Part shown: one piece after another, positions 1 through 5,253 of the stretch
Position numbering within the stretch: position 1 is the first letter of the stretch
How the letters are laid out: the number at the start of each line of letters is the position of its first letter
Notes under the pieces: generated by a model
Database searches by the model: none
What the model was told of the DNA's origin: nothing
The model's input: only the letters and a program-made list of their open reading frames with translations
Made by a program: the position numbers and the translations under genes
NCBI GenBank assembly: GCA_045532655.1
Contig: JAZSGI010000109.1
Coordinates: 1-5,254, forward strand
Source: JAVBQJ01 sp045532655
GTDB taxonomy: Bacteria > Verrucomicrobiota > Lentisphaeria > Victivallales > Victivallaceae
DNA length: 5,254 nucleotides
Direction of reading: 5' to 3'

Positions 1-1
1 A

Positions 2-49
2 GACATGGTCGATGTCGGCAGTCTTTTTGACGAAGCCTTCGGCAAGTAA
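2..49 (+). CDS. 3' end of an unidentified protein (partial)
   Basis: Only the last 15 codons are inside the window, reading DMVDVGSLFDEAFGK and then TAA. This frame was chosen because its codons (GTC, GGC, GAA, GCC, AAG) match the usage of the other genes and because a terminator follows its stop. Another frame also stays open up to about 63 but reads less like protein. The fragment is too short to name a family. Confidence 0.5.
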   Translation, partial: DMVDVGSLFDEAFGK

Positions 50-79
50 TCGCCAGTTTGTCTGAATGACATACCGGGT

Positions 80-112
80 ATGCCGTCTGTTGTGATAAAC
101 AAGAGACGGCAT
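80..112 (+). other. Intergenic stem-loop just after the upstream gene
   Basis: A 9-bp perfect inverted repeat (80-88 with 104-112, arms ATGCCGTCT and AGACGGCAT) is extended by a second 4-bp stem (90-93 with 99-102) past a single G/G mismatch, leaving a 5-base loop GATAA. It begins 31 bases after the stop codon at 49. No T-run follows, so it is probably not a terminator alone. It may protect the 3' end of the upstream mRNA or act together with the hairpin that starts nine bases later. Confidence 0.55.
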
Positions 113-118
113 CCATTT

Positions 119-163
119 GAATGACCGATCCTGTTTTTTGCGGGATTGGTCATTTTCATTTAT
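119..163 (+). terminator. Intrinsic terminator of the upstream gene
   Basis: Bases 121-133 pair with 141-153 over 13 positions, including two G-U wobbles (127/147 and 132/142). The loop is seven bases and T-rich. Outside the stem, A120/T154 and a G119-T155 wobble extend it. The 3' side runs into a T-rich tract, ATTTTCATTT. This is the shape of a Rho-independent terminator, and it lies between the stop at 49 and the lipoprotein start at 187. Confidence 0.75.
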
Positions 164-166
164 ACA
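138..166 (+). promoter_or_regulatory. Possible weak promoter for the lipoprotein-recF pair
   Basis: TTGCGG (138-143) and TATACA (161-166) are separated by exactly 17 bases and would start transcription near 173, giving a leader of about 14 nt before the ATG at 187. The -35 box agrees with the sigma-70 consensus at only three positions and lies inside the 3' half of the terminator hairpin. Correct spacing and placement are the main support. Read-through from upstream is the alternative. Confidence 0.3.
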
Positions 167-186
167 CATTCTTACCGGAAGAAATT

Positions 187-1488
187 ATGACGAAAAAATT
201 TTTATGCTTTTTTGCCATTGCAGTAATAACTCTTACAGCATGTTCTGCCCCTTATACAAATTCTTCCGGCAAAAAAGCTTCCTACGGCGGCAAGTTCTCC
301 AGGAAAGCGGTCGATGTCCCCACAACTTACCGACAACGGAGCAAAGAATGGCGTGCAGTGTGGGTGGCAACTGTGGAAAATATTGATTTCCCCATTTGCA
401 AAACCCAAAGTGCTTTCCAGAAAGAATTCAATAATGTGCTGTCTGTTCTGCAGCAGCATAATGCCAATACAGTTATATTTCAGGTCAGGAGTAATTGTGA
501 CGCTTTTTACCCCTCGGCCTATAATCCCATGTCCAAATGGCTCACCGGCAAAGAGGGTGGTAAACTCGGTTCTTTCGATCCCCTTCAATGGATGATCGAC
601 CGTACCCACGCCTGCGGCATGGAATTTCACGCCTGGCTCAATCCTTTCCGGGTAGTCAGCAAGACAAAATTAAGCAAAAGTGCATACCTTGCCACCCTGT
701 CCCCCAACAATTACGCCCGCAAAAACCCTTCTCATGTCCTGGCCATAGAACTGGGTGACGGCACAAGACAACTGATACTCGATCCGGGAATTCCGGCTGT
801 GCGTACATATATTATAAATACAGTTACTGAACTTGTAAAAAAATATAATGTGGATGCCGTGCATTTTGATGATTACTTTTACCCCTATGACGGATTGAAA
901 AATCAGGACAACGCTACTTTCAAACGTTACAATCCGGGAAAACTCTCTCTTGCTGAGTGGCGGCGGAAAAATGTTGATCAGGTAGTCGAAGGAGTAAGCA
1001 AAACAATCAAAAAAAACCGCAGATATCCCAAAACCATTTTCGGCATAAGCCCTTTCGGTATCTGGGCTAACAAATCAAACAATCCGGCAGGTTCTCTGAC
1101 CGGCGGCAAAGAATGTTATTACACATTGTACGCCGATGTACGCAAATGGATGCGGAACAAATGGATAGATTATGTAGCCCCGCAACTGTACTGGGAATTC
1201 CACCACGAAGTGGCAGCTTATGCCTGCCTGGTGGACTGGTGGTGCAACGAAGCCAGAGTTTCCGGTGTCAAATTGTGGATCGGTCAGGGTGCTTACAGAG
1301 TAGGCAAAGGGCATCCTCAAGGTGAACTGGCAGCCAAACTCCGTTATGATTCCATCCGCAAAGAGATTTCCGGCGAAGCTATCTTCTCCTACAATGTCCT
1401 TTCACGTCCGGCAAATGCCGTCCAGCGCAAAGGTGTTTCAGAAATTTTACGCAAGTACTGGAACAAAAAGATCAAAACGGCGAGATAA
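187..1488 (+). CDS. GHL10 (DUF187/YngK-type) family glycosyl hydrolase-like lipoprotein
   Basis: This is a probable periplasm-facing lipoprotein glycosidase of 433 aa. Residues 1-18 form a signal peptide (MTKKF, hydrophobic stretch, LTA) ending in the lipobox LTAC with Cys19 as the lipidated residue. Ser at +2 suggests outer-membrane sorting. Next comes a hydrophilic linker, then one GHL10 TIM-barrel-like domain. It opens with EWRAVWVATVENIDFP (54-69) and continues with FHAWLNPFR (147-155), LILDPG (196-201), the acidic strand VHFDDYFYPY (225-234, likely catalytic or substrate-binding Asp228/Asp229), GISPFGIW (286-293) and YVAPQLYWEF (329-338). These are family hallmarks. Studied relatives such as E. 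coli YddW (DigH) act on peptide-free peptidoglycan strands, so a cell-wall role is likely, but the substrate here is inferred. The frame is open back to an ATG at 121, but that codon sits in a terminator stem. The ATG at 187 has GGAAGAA (177-183) ahead of it and gives the signal peptide. recF starts two bases after the stop. Confidence 0.9.
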   Translation: MTKKFLCFFAIAVITLTACSAPYTNSSGKKASYGGKFSRKAVDVPTTYRQRSKEWRAVWVATVENIDFPICKTQSAFQKEFNNVLSVLQQHNANTVIFQVRSNCDAFYPSAYNPMSKWLTGKEGGKLGSFDPLQWMIDRTHACGMEFHAWLNPFRVVSKTKLSKSAYLATLSPNNYARKNPSHVLAIELGDGTRQLILDPGIPAVRTYIINTVTELVKKYNVDAVHFDDYFYPYDGLKNQDNATFKRYNPGKLSLAEWRRKNVDQVVEGVSKTIKKNRRYPKTIFGISPFGIWANKSNNPAGSLTGGKECYYTLYADVRKWMRNKWIDYVAPQLYWEFHHEVAAYACLVDWWCNEARVSGVKLWIGQGAYRVGKGHPQGELAAKLRYDSIRKEISGEAIFSYNVLSRPANAVQRKGVSEILRKYWNKKIKTAR

Positions 1489-1490
1489 CC

Positions 1491-2549
1491 ATGCTGGAAA
1501 GTATTTCCATAAAAGATTTCCGGAATTATCCATTCCTTGTTCTGGATTTCGCCCCCGGCGACAATATTCTGGCAGGGGACAACGGTACCGGCAAGACAAA
1601 TTTGCTTGAAGCAATATATTTTGCGTCTCTGCTGCGGAGTTTCCGTACTGTCCGCTGGAAAGAACTCGTGCGTATAGGTGCAGCAAGTACAGATTTGACC
1701 ATTACCGTCAGACGGGGCAACTGGCGTCAGAAACGCAGAGTACACTTTGAATTTCCCGAAAAACGGCAGCTTTACAGTGATTCCGGCCCAATCAGCAAAG
1801 CCAGCGAATATGTTCAGCTTCTGCGGCCGGTGGTATTTGCTCCCGGCGACCGGGAGCTTGTTACCGGCAGTGCCGGACACAGGCGGAGTTTTTTTGATAT
1901 GCTCATTGCCCTTTCCGATCAGGAATATTGGTACGCCCTGCGTTCACATAATCAGGCGATGCTCCGACGTAATGCGGCACTGCGCAGCGGTAACGGGGAC
2001 TCTATCAAAGCCTTTGAAAGCATTGTGGCAGAGTCTGCCATCATGCTCACTTCCGCACGGAAACACTGGACAGCACTCCTGAATAAAGAATTGGAGAAAT
2101 TTTCTTCAGACGCCGTTATCCACTACAAAAGCGATTGCCTGCAGTACACCACCCTGTCAAGTTATATGGCTGCATTTGAGGAGAGCCGCCCCCGTGACCT
2201 GCAACACAAGACCACCTCATTCGGTCCCCAGCGGGATGAGTTTGAAATAATCTATCAGGAAAAACCGGCAAGAGCCTTTGCCTCTACCGGTCAGGGAAGA
2301 CTTCTTTCACTGAAACTGAAACTTGCCCAGGCATCACTTATGCAGCAGTATTCCGACACCCCCCTCGCAGCTCTGATCGATGACGTTACAGGTGACCTTG
2401 ACGCAAAAGCGAGAAATACCTTTCTGCAGGAATTGCAAATTTTTCCGCAACGTATATATACCTTTACCCACATCCCCCGCGAACCGTTTGCAGCCGGAGC
2501 CAGAAAGATCATTTTTTCCGCCTCAGCCGCACCGTCAGTTATGAATTGA
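1491..2549 (+). CDS. recF: DNA replication and repair protein RecF
   Basis: RecF is an SMC/ABC-like ATPase that binds gapped DNA and, with RecO and RecR, loads RecA at stalled or damaged forks. It acts in the cytoplasm on the nucleoid. The 352-aa length is normal for the family. Visible motifs are the N-terminal LESISIKDFRNY strand, Walker A GDNGTGKTN (29-37, Lys35), the region after Walker A LLEAIYFASLLRSFR, the mid-region VVFAPGDRELVTGSAGHRRSFFD, the ABC signature STGQGR (265-270), Walker B LAALIDDVTGDLD (292-304, Asp297/Asp298) and a C-terminal TFTH switch. The signature has GQG where GQQ is common, and the D-loop reads TGDLD where SELD is common. The ATG is two bases after the lipoprotein stop, with a weak GGCGAG six bases upstream, so translation is probably coupled. 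dnaA, dnaN and gyrB are not adjacent, at least within this window. The 3' end overlaps the convergent hydrolase gene by 11 bp. Confidence 0.95.
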   Translation: MLESISIKDFRNYPFLVLDFAPGDNILAGDNGTGKTNLLEAIYFASLLRSFRTVRWKELVRIGAASTDLTITVRRGNWRQKRRVHFEFPEKRQLYSDSGPISKASEYVQLLRPVVFAPGDRELVTGSAGHRRSFFDMLIALSDQEYWYALRSHNQAMLRRNAALRSGNGDSIKAFESIVAESAIMLTSARKHWTALLNKELEKFSSDAVIHYKSDCLQYTTLSSYMAAFEESRPRDLQHKTTSFGPQRDEFEIIYQEKPARAFASTGQGRLLSLKLKLAQASLMQQYSDTPLAALIDDVTGDLDAKARNTFLQELQIFPQRIYTFTHIPREPFAAGARKIIFSASAAPSVMN

Positions 2550-3153
2550 GCAGACGGCAGAGACATGATGGTACACTTTCACCATCCGGCTCCGACCTCC
2601 CCCTTCCTCTGAGCCAGGGGCCGTAAAAGAGACTGTCACCTAAGCAGAGCACAGTACCGCCAGTTTTCATTACTTTCTTTACCGTTTCAGCAAGGGCAGA
2701 TGCAGCAGCCTCCGCTCCGGCAGGAGACAGATGCATACCATCATCAAGACGGTAATCCATATTGTTTCCCAGTACTTTGCGTATATCCCAGATACGGCAT
2801 GCCTTTTCCGCTGCGGTCTCACGGATAACAGCATCTGCCGCCGCAAGAGCAGCAGCAGGATCCGGTACCGGAGAATCAGGATATGCCACAAAATACCTTC
2901 GGACACATATTTCCGGCACCGAAGCCAGTACGGTCTTCACCTCGCAGGCGGCAAAATCATTTATCAGTTCCAGCAAATTCTTTTTGTATTCATCAATGGA
3001 GATGATATGTCCCGGGAAAAGCATATCATTGATGCCGGTAAGCAGTACAACGGTATCCCCTGCAGAAACCTCTGCGGCAACTGACGCAAAACGCCGGCAC
3101 AAATCGCATGATGTATTGCCTATTACCCCGCTGTTTATTACATTGTAATTCAT
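2539..3153 (-). CDS. SGNH/GDSL-family hydrolase with circularly permuted motif order
   Basis: Predicted cytoplasmic esterase or acyl hydrolase of 204 aa without signal peptide or membrane segment; substrate unknown. Block II comes first (VINSGVIGNTS, 5-15, oxyanion Gly12). Then come block III GIND (40-43, Asn42) and block V DDGMHLSPAG (137-146, Asp138/His141). Only after these does block I appear, as TVLCLGDSLFYG (167-178, nucleophile Ser174). The usual order is I-II-III-V. Met162-Lys-Thr just before block I resembles the normal start of such proteins. The C-terminus CRLLNS joins naturally to the N-terminal NYNVINSG, which restores the ordinary sequence between blocks I and II. The start at 3153 is supported by GAGGAA just upstream (3156-3161 on the + strand), and the upstream DNA holds no further GDSL block. 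The stop lies inside the end of recF. Family assignment is firm. Permutation is read directly from motif order, while activity is inferred from the complete catalytic set. Confidence 0.88.
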   Translation of the reverse strand: MNYNVINSGVIGNTSCDLCRRFASVAAEVSAGDTVVLLTGINDMLFPGHIISIDEYKKNLLELINDFAACEVKTVLASVPEICVRRYFVAYPDSPVPDPAAALAAADAVIRETAAEKACRIWDIRKVLGNNMDYRLDDGMHLSPAGAEAAASALAETVKKVMKTGGTVLCLGDSLFYGPWLRGRGRSEPDGESVPSCLCRLLNS

Positions 3154-3196
3154 CGTTCCTCACATAAAACCAACTTTTTTATGTAAATATAGTATA

Positions 3197-3224
3197 AATA
3201 TAATGCCAAAGCAATATATTTCAA
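3197..3224 (-). promoter_or_regulatory. Possible promoter of the SGNH hydrolase gene
   Basis: Read on the minus strand, TTGAAA (+ coordinates 3219-3224) and TATATT (3197-3202) are 16 bases apart and point toward the start codon at 3153. The surrounding DNA is strongly AT-rich, so -10-like hexamers are easy to find; TATACT a few bases further down is a better hexamer but lies too far from this -35. The leader would be roughly 35-40 nt and includes the ribosome binding site at 3156-3161. Confidence 0.4.
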
Positions 3225-3231
3225 ATTGAAA
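3219..3231. repeat. 13-bp palindrome between divergent genes
   Basis: TTTCAA-A-TTGAAA is a perfect inverted repeat around one central base. Each arm is also the proposed -35 box of one of the two divergent promoters. It could be an operator that controls both directions, or simply back-to-back -35 elements. Confidence 0.45.
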
Positions 3232-3254
3232 AGTTTCCTTTTGGGGTGTATATT
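3226..3254 (+). promoter_or_regulatory. Probable sigma-70-type promoter of the scaffold/GGGtGRT operon
   Basis: TTGAAA (3226-3231) and TATATT (3249-3254) are separated by 17 bases. The expected start point is near 3261, leaving a leader of about 52 nt before the ATG at 3313. No riboswitch-like structure is apparent in that leader. The overlapping hexamer TATTAT (3251-3256) is an alternative -10. Confidence 0.6.
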
Positions 3255-3299
3255 ATAGTAGAAGTGTATTAATTTACAACATACCTCATAACCTAAACT

Positions 3300-3305
3300 A
3301 AGGAG
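3300..3305 (+). promoter_or_regulatory. Strong ribosome binding site of the scaffold gene
   Basis: AAGGAG lies seven bases before the ATG at 3313. It is close to the ideal Shine-Dalgarno sequence and is the strongest such site in the window, in line with high expression of the operon. Confidence 0.8.
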
Positions 3306-3312
3306 AAAACCT

Positions 3313-4017
3313 ATGAGTTGTCCGTATCAGTGCTCGCACGAGGTCGAGGGGATGTGCCAGGTCGCCAAAGGTGCCTGCCATGGTCCTGCTCCGATCCCGG
3401 AAGAAGGCAAGTGGGTAAAATCCCGCGAAATCAGTGACATTTCCGGTCTCACCCATGGTGTAGGCTGGTGCGCCCCCCAGCAGGGTGCATGCAAACTCAC
3501 TCTCAACGTTAAAAACGGCATCATCGAAGAAGCTCTGGTGGAAACCCTGGGCTGCTCCGGTATGACCCATTCAGCAGCCATGGCTTCTGAGATCCTTCCC
3601 GGCAAAACTCTGCTGGAAGCTCTCAATTCCGACCTTGTCTGCGATGCAATCAACGTTGCCATGCGTGAGCTTTTCAAGCAGATCGCTTACGGCCGTACCC
3701 AGACTGCATTCTCTGAAGGCGGTCTTCCCATCGGCGCCGGTCTTGAAGACCTCGGCAAAGGCCTCCGTTCACAGGTGGGCACAATGTTCTCCACCAAGAT
3801 CAAAGGCCCCCGTTATCTGGAAATGGCAGAAGGTTACGTTCTGAGCATCGGTCTTGATGCCAACAACGAGATCATCGGCTATAAGTTTGTCCATCTCGGC
3901 AAAATGATGGCTGATATCCGCAAGGGTGTCGACCCCAAGGAAGCATACGAAAAGAATATCGGTCAGTACGGCCGCTACGATGAAGCTGTCAAGAAAATCG
4001 ATCCCCGGAAGGAATAA
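3313..4017 (+). CDS. NifU/IscU-like iron-sulfur cluster assembly scaffold protein, paired with GGGtGRT protein
   Basis: Probable cytoplasmic Fe-S scaffold or carrier of 234 aa. Residues 45-120 match the NifU N-terminal/IscU fold: GWCAPQQGACKL (51-62), a strand ending in NGIIEEA, TLGCSGMTHSAAMASE (78-93), LPGKTLLEALN (95-105) and VCDAI (109-113). Cys81 and Cys110 align with the second and third IscU ligands. Cys53 or Cys60 lies near the first, which is not cleanly conserved. Two parts exceed a plain IscU. One is an N-terminal motif Cys3-x3-Cys7-x7-Cys15-x6-Cys22 that could bind another cluster or metal. The other is a C-terminal extension of about 115 residues with the Gly-rich stretch SEGGLPIGAGLEDLGKGL (134-151) and a QYGRY near the end. 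The NifU ferredoxin-like middle domain is absent, and no IscS or NifS gene lies nearby. The downstream gene starts nine bases after the stop. The general class is well supported, the client proteins are unknown. Confidence 0.85.
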   Translation: MSCPYQCSHEVEGMCQVAKGACHGPAPIPEEGKWVKSREISDISGLTHGVGWCAPQQGACKLTLNVKNGIIEEALVETLGCSGMTHSAAMASEILPGKTLLEALNSDLVCDAINVAMRELFKQIAYGRTQTAFSEGGLPIGAGLEDLGKGLRSQVGTMFSTKIKGPRYLEMAEGYVLSIGLDANNEIIGYKFVHLGKMMADIRKGVDPKEAYEKNIGQYGRYDEAVKKIDPRKE

Positions 4018-4022
4018 GGTGA
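4016..4022 (+). promoter_or_regulatory. Ribosome binding site overlapping the scaffold stop codon
   Basis: AAGGTGA begins in the last two bases of the TAA stop at 4015-4017 and ends four bases before the ATG at 4027. This layout suggests that ribosomes finishing the scaffold gene re-initiate on the next one, keeping the two proteins at related levels. Confidence 0.65.
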
Positions 4023-4026
4023 CAAA

Positions 4027-5025
4027 ATGAGCGTTAATTTCGAAAGTTATTCCCGCCGTATCGACAAGATCAATGCAGTTCTGGCAAAGTACGGCATGAA
4101 AGATCTTGAAGAAGCCAAAGCTGTCTGCGATGCCAAGGGCATTGATGTCCGTGCCATCGTGCTGGGCATCCAGCCCATCGCCTTTGAAAATGCCGTCTGG
4201 GCATATACTCTGGGCGCAGCCATTGCAATCAAAAACAACGCCGCAACCGCAGCAGAAGCAGCCGAAAACATCGGTATCGGCCTGCAGGCATTCTGCATCC
4301 CCGGTTCTGTCGCCGAACAGCGTCAGGTCGGTCTCGGCCACGGTAATCTGGGCGCAATGCTTCTCCGTGAAGAAACTGAATGTTTCTGCTTCCTCGCCGG
4401 TCATGAATCCTTTGCCGCTGCAGAAGGCGCCATCGGTATCGCCCGTACCGCCAACAAAGTCCGCAAGAACCCCTTGCGTGTCATTCTCAACGGTCTCGGC
4501 AAGGATGCTGCTTATATCATCAGCCGTATCAACGGTTTCACCAATGTGGAAACCGAATACGATTACTACACCGGCGAACTGAAGATCGTCAAGGAAACCA
4601 AATTCTCCGACGGTCCGAAATCTGCAGTCAAATGCTACGGTGCAGATGATGTTTCAGAAGGTGTTGCAATCATGATCCACGAAGGTGTGGACGTCTCCAT
4701 CACCGGTAACTCCACCAACCCCACCCGCTTCCAGCATCCTGTTGCAGGAACCTACAAAAAGTGGGCAGGCGAAAACGGCAAGAAATATTTCAGCGTTGCC
4801 TCCGGCGGCGGTACAGGACGTACCCTGCACCCGGACAACATGGCAGCAGGTCCCGCCAGCTACGGCATGACCGACACCATGGGCCGTATGCATGGTGATG
4901 CCCAGTTTGCAGGTTCTTCCAGCGTTCCCGCCCACGTGGAAATGATGGGATTGATCGGCATGGGCAACAACCCCATGGTCGGTGCAACTGTTGCAGTAGC
5001 TGTGGCAGTTTCCGAAGCCAAGTAA
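4027..5025 (+). CDS. GGGtGRT-family protein of unknown function
   Basis: 332-aa soluble protein named for its motif, seen here as GGGTGRT at 260-266 followed by LHPDNMA. No biochemical role is known to me. Other conserved-looking stretches are GIQPIAFENAVWAYTLGAAIAIK (47-69), GLGHGNLGAM (102-111), FLAGHESFAAAEGAIG (122-137), NGLGKDAAYIISRINGF, HEGVDVSITGNSTNPTRFQHP, and the Gly/Met-rich tail GMTDTMGRMHGDAQFAGSS. The last residues are rich in Val and Ala (VGATVAVAVAVSEAK). Cysteines are few (34, 90, 119, 121, 203). Cys119-Phe-Cys121 followed by His126 could bind metal, which is speculation. There is no signal peptide. Tight linkage and a shared ribosome binding site with the Fe-S scaffold gene suggest that the two work together, for example as partner or client. 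Strong preference for ATC, AAG, GGC/GGT and CTC/CTG codons suggests high expression. Terminator follows directly. Confidence 0.88.
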   Translation: MSVNFESYSRRIDKINAVLAKYGMKDLEEAKAVCDAKGIDVRAIVLGIQPIAFENAVWAYTLGAAIAIKNNAATAAEAAENIGIGLQAFCIPGSVAEQRQVGLGHGNLGAMLLREETECFCFLAGHESFAAAEGAIGIARTANKVRKNPLRVILNGLGKDAAYIISRINGFTNVETEYDYYTGELKIVKETKFSDGPKSAVKCYGADDVSEGVAIMIHEGVDVSITGNSTNPTRFQHPVAGTYKKWAGENGKKYFSVASGGGTGRTLHPDNMAAGPASYGMTDTMGRMHGDAQFAGSSSVPAHVEMMGLIGMGNNPMVGATVAVAVAVSEAK

Positions 5026-5050
5026 TCAGCTTGCGGTAAATCACCGAGTC

Positions 5051-5083
5051 AAGCACTCCGCTCCGGCGGGGTGCTTTTTTTTT
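5051..5083 (+). terminator. Strong intrinsic terminator of the scaffold/GGGtGRT operon
   Basis: Bases 5051-5060 pair with 5067-5076 over 10 positions with one G-T wobble (5057/5070). The loop CTCCGG can close as C(UCCG)G, a member of the extra-stable UNCG tetraloop class. Nine T follow (5075-5083, two of them inside the stem). It begins 26 bases after the GGGtGRT stop codon. Confidence 0.92.
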
Positions 5084-5192
5084 ATTCCGGCAAAGCTGCC
5101 CGGGGAGCCATTCAGTGGCAACAGCACAGGTTTTCCATTAAATTTCAAAATTATTACATGTAAACGATAAACAAAAAACGATTTTTGGCGAC

Positions 5193-5234
5193 AAATAACA
5201 ATATAGAGCAAGAAAATAACAATTTGAAGAAAGA
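5193..5234. repeat. Imperfect 21-bp tandem repeat in AT-rich DNA
   Basis: AAATAACAAT occurs at 5193-5202 and again at 5214-5223. Compared over the full 21-base period, the two units agree at 17 of 21 positions. The spacing equals two helical turns, so a regulator could bind both on the same DNA face. AT-rich DNA makes chance similarity possible. Confidence 0.4.
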
Positions 5235-5253
5235 AAATATTTTTCTCTATGAT
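5224..5253 (+). promoter_or_regulatory. Possible promoter at the window edge
   Basis: TTGAAG (5224-5229) and TATGAT (5248-5253) are 18 bases apart. They would drive a gene beyond the right end. The rest of 5084-5223 shows no gene or RNA that I recognise. Evidence is hexamer matches in AT-rich sequence only. Confidence 0.25.

Noticed and set aside
80..90. Resemblance of the hairpin arm to the Neisseria DNA uptake sequence (GCCGTCTGAA)
   Set aside because: Only GCCGTCTG matches, the final AA is missing, the opposite arm lacks the matching C, only one copy was noticed in the window, and the gene content is not Neisseria-like.
2567..2586. 6-bp inverted repeat (GATGGT/ACCATC) just past recF as a terminator
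   Set aside because: The stem is short, no T-run follows, and the bases are codons of the hydrolase gene.
2539..2670. Separate short gene beginning at the internal Met of the hydrolase
   Set aside because: It would encode only 43 residues with a GDSL block and no Asn, Asp or His partner. It is in frame with the rest and no ribosome binding site is evident before that Met.
2762..3148. Open frame on the + strand opposite the hydrolase gene (128 codons)
   Set aside because: It lies antisense to a gene with clear family motifs, its protein is low-complexity Ser/Ala-rich, and no ribosome binding site or family feature was seen.
3261..3312. Riboswitch or cluster-sensing leader before the scaffold gene
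   Set aside because: The leader is only about 52 nt, AT-rich, and shows no stable stem.
3769..4404. Long minus-strand open frame (211 codons) across the scaffold/GGGtGRT junction
   Set aside because: It is a mirror of two strongly supported genes with C-ending codons, a pattern that clears stops on the opposite strand. It reads as a Cys/Phe-rich sequence with no recognisable domain.
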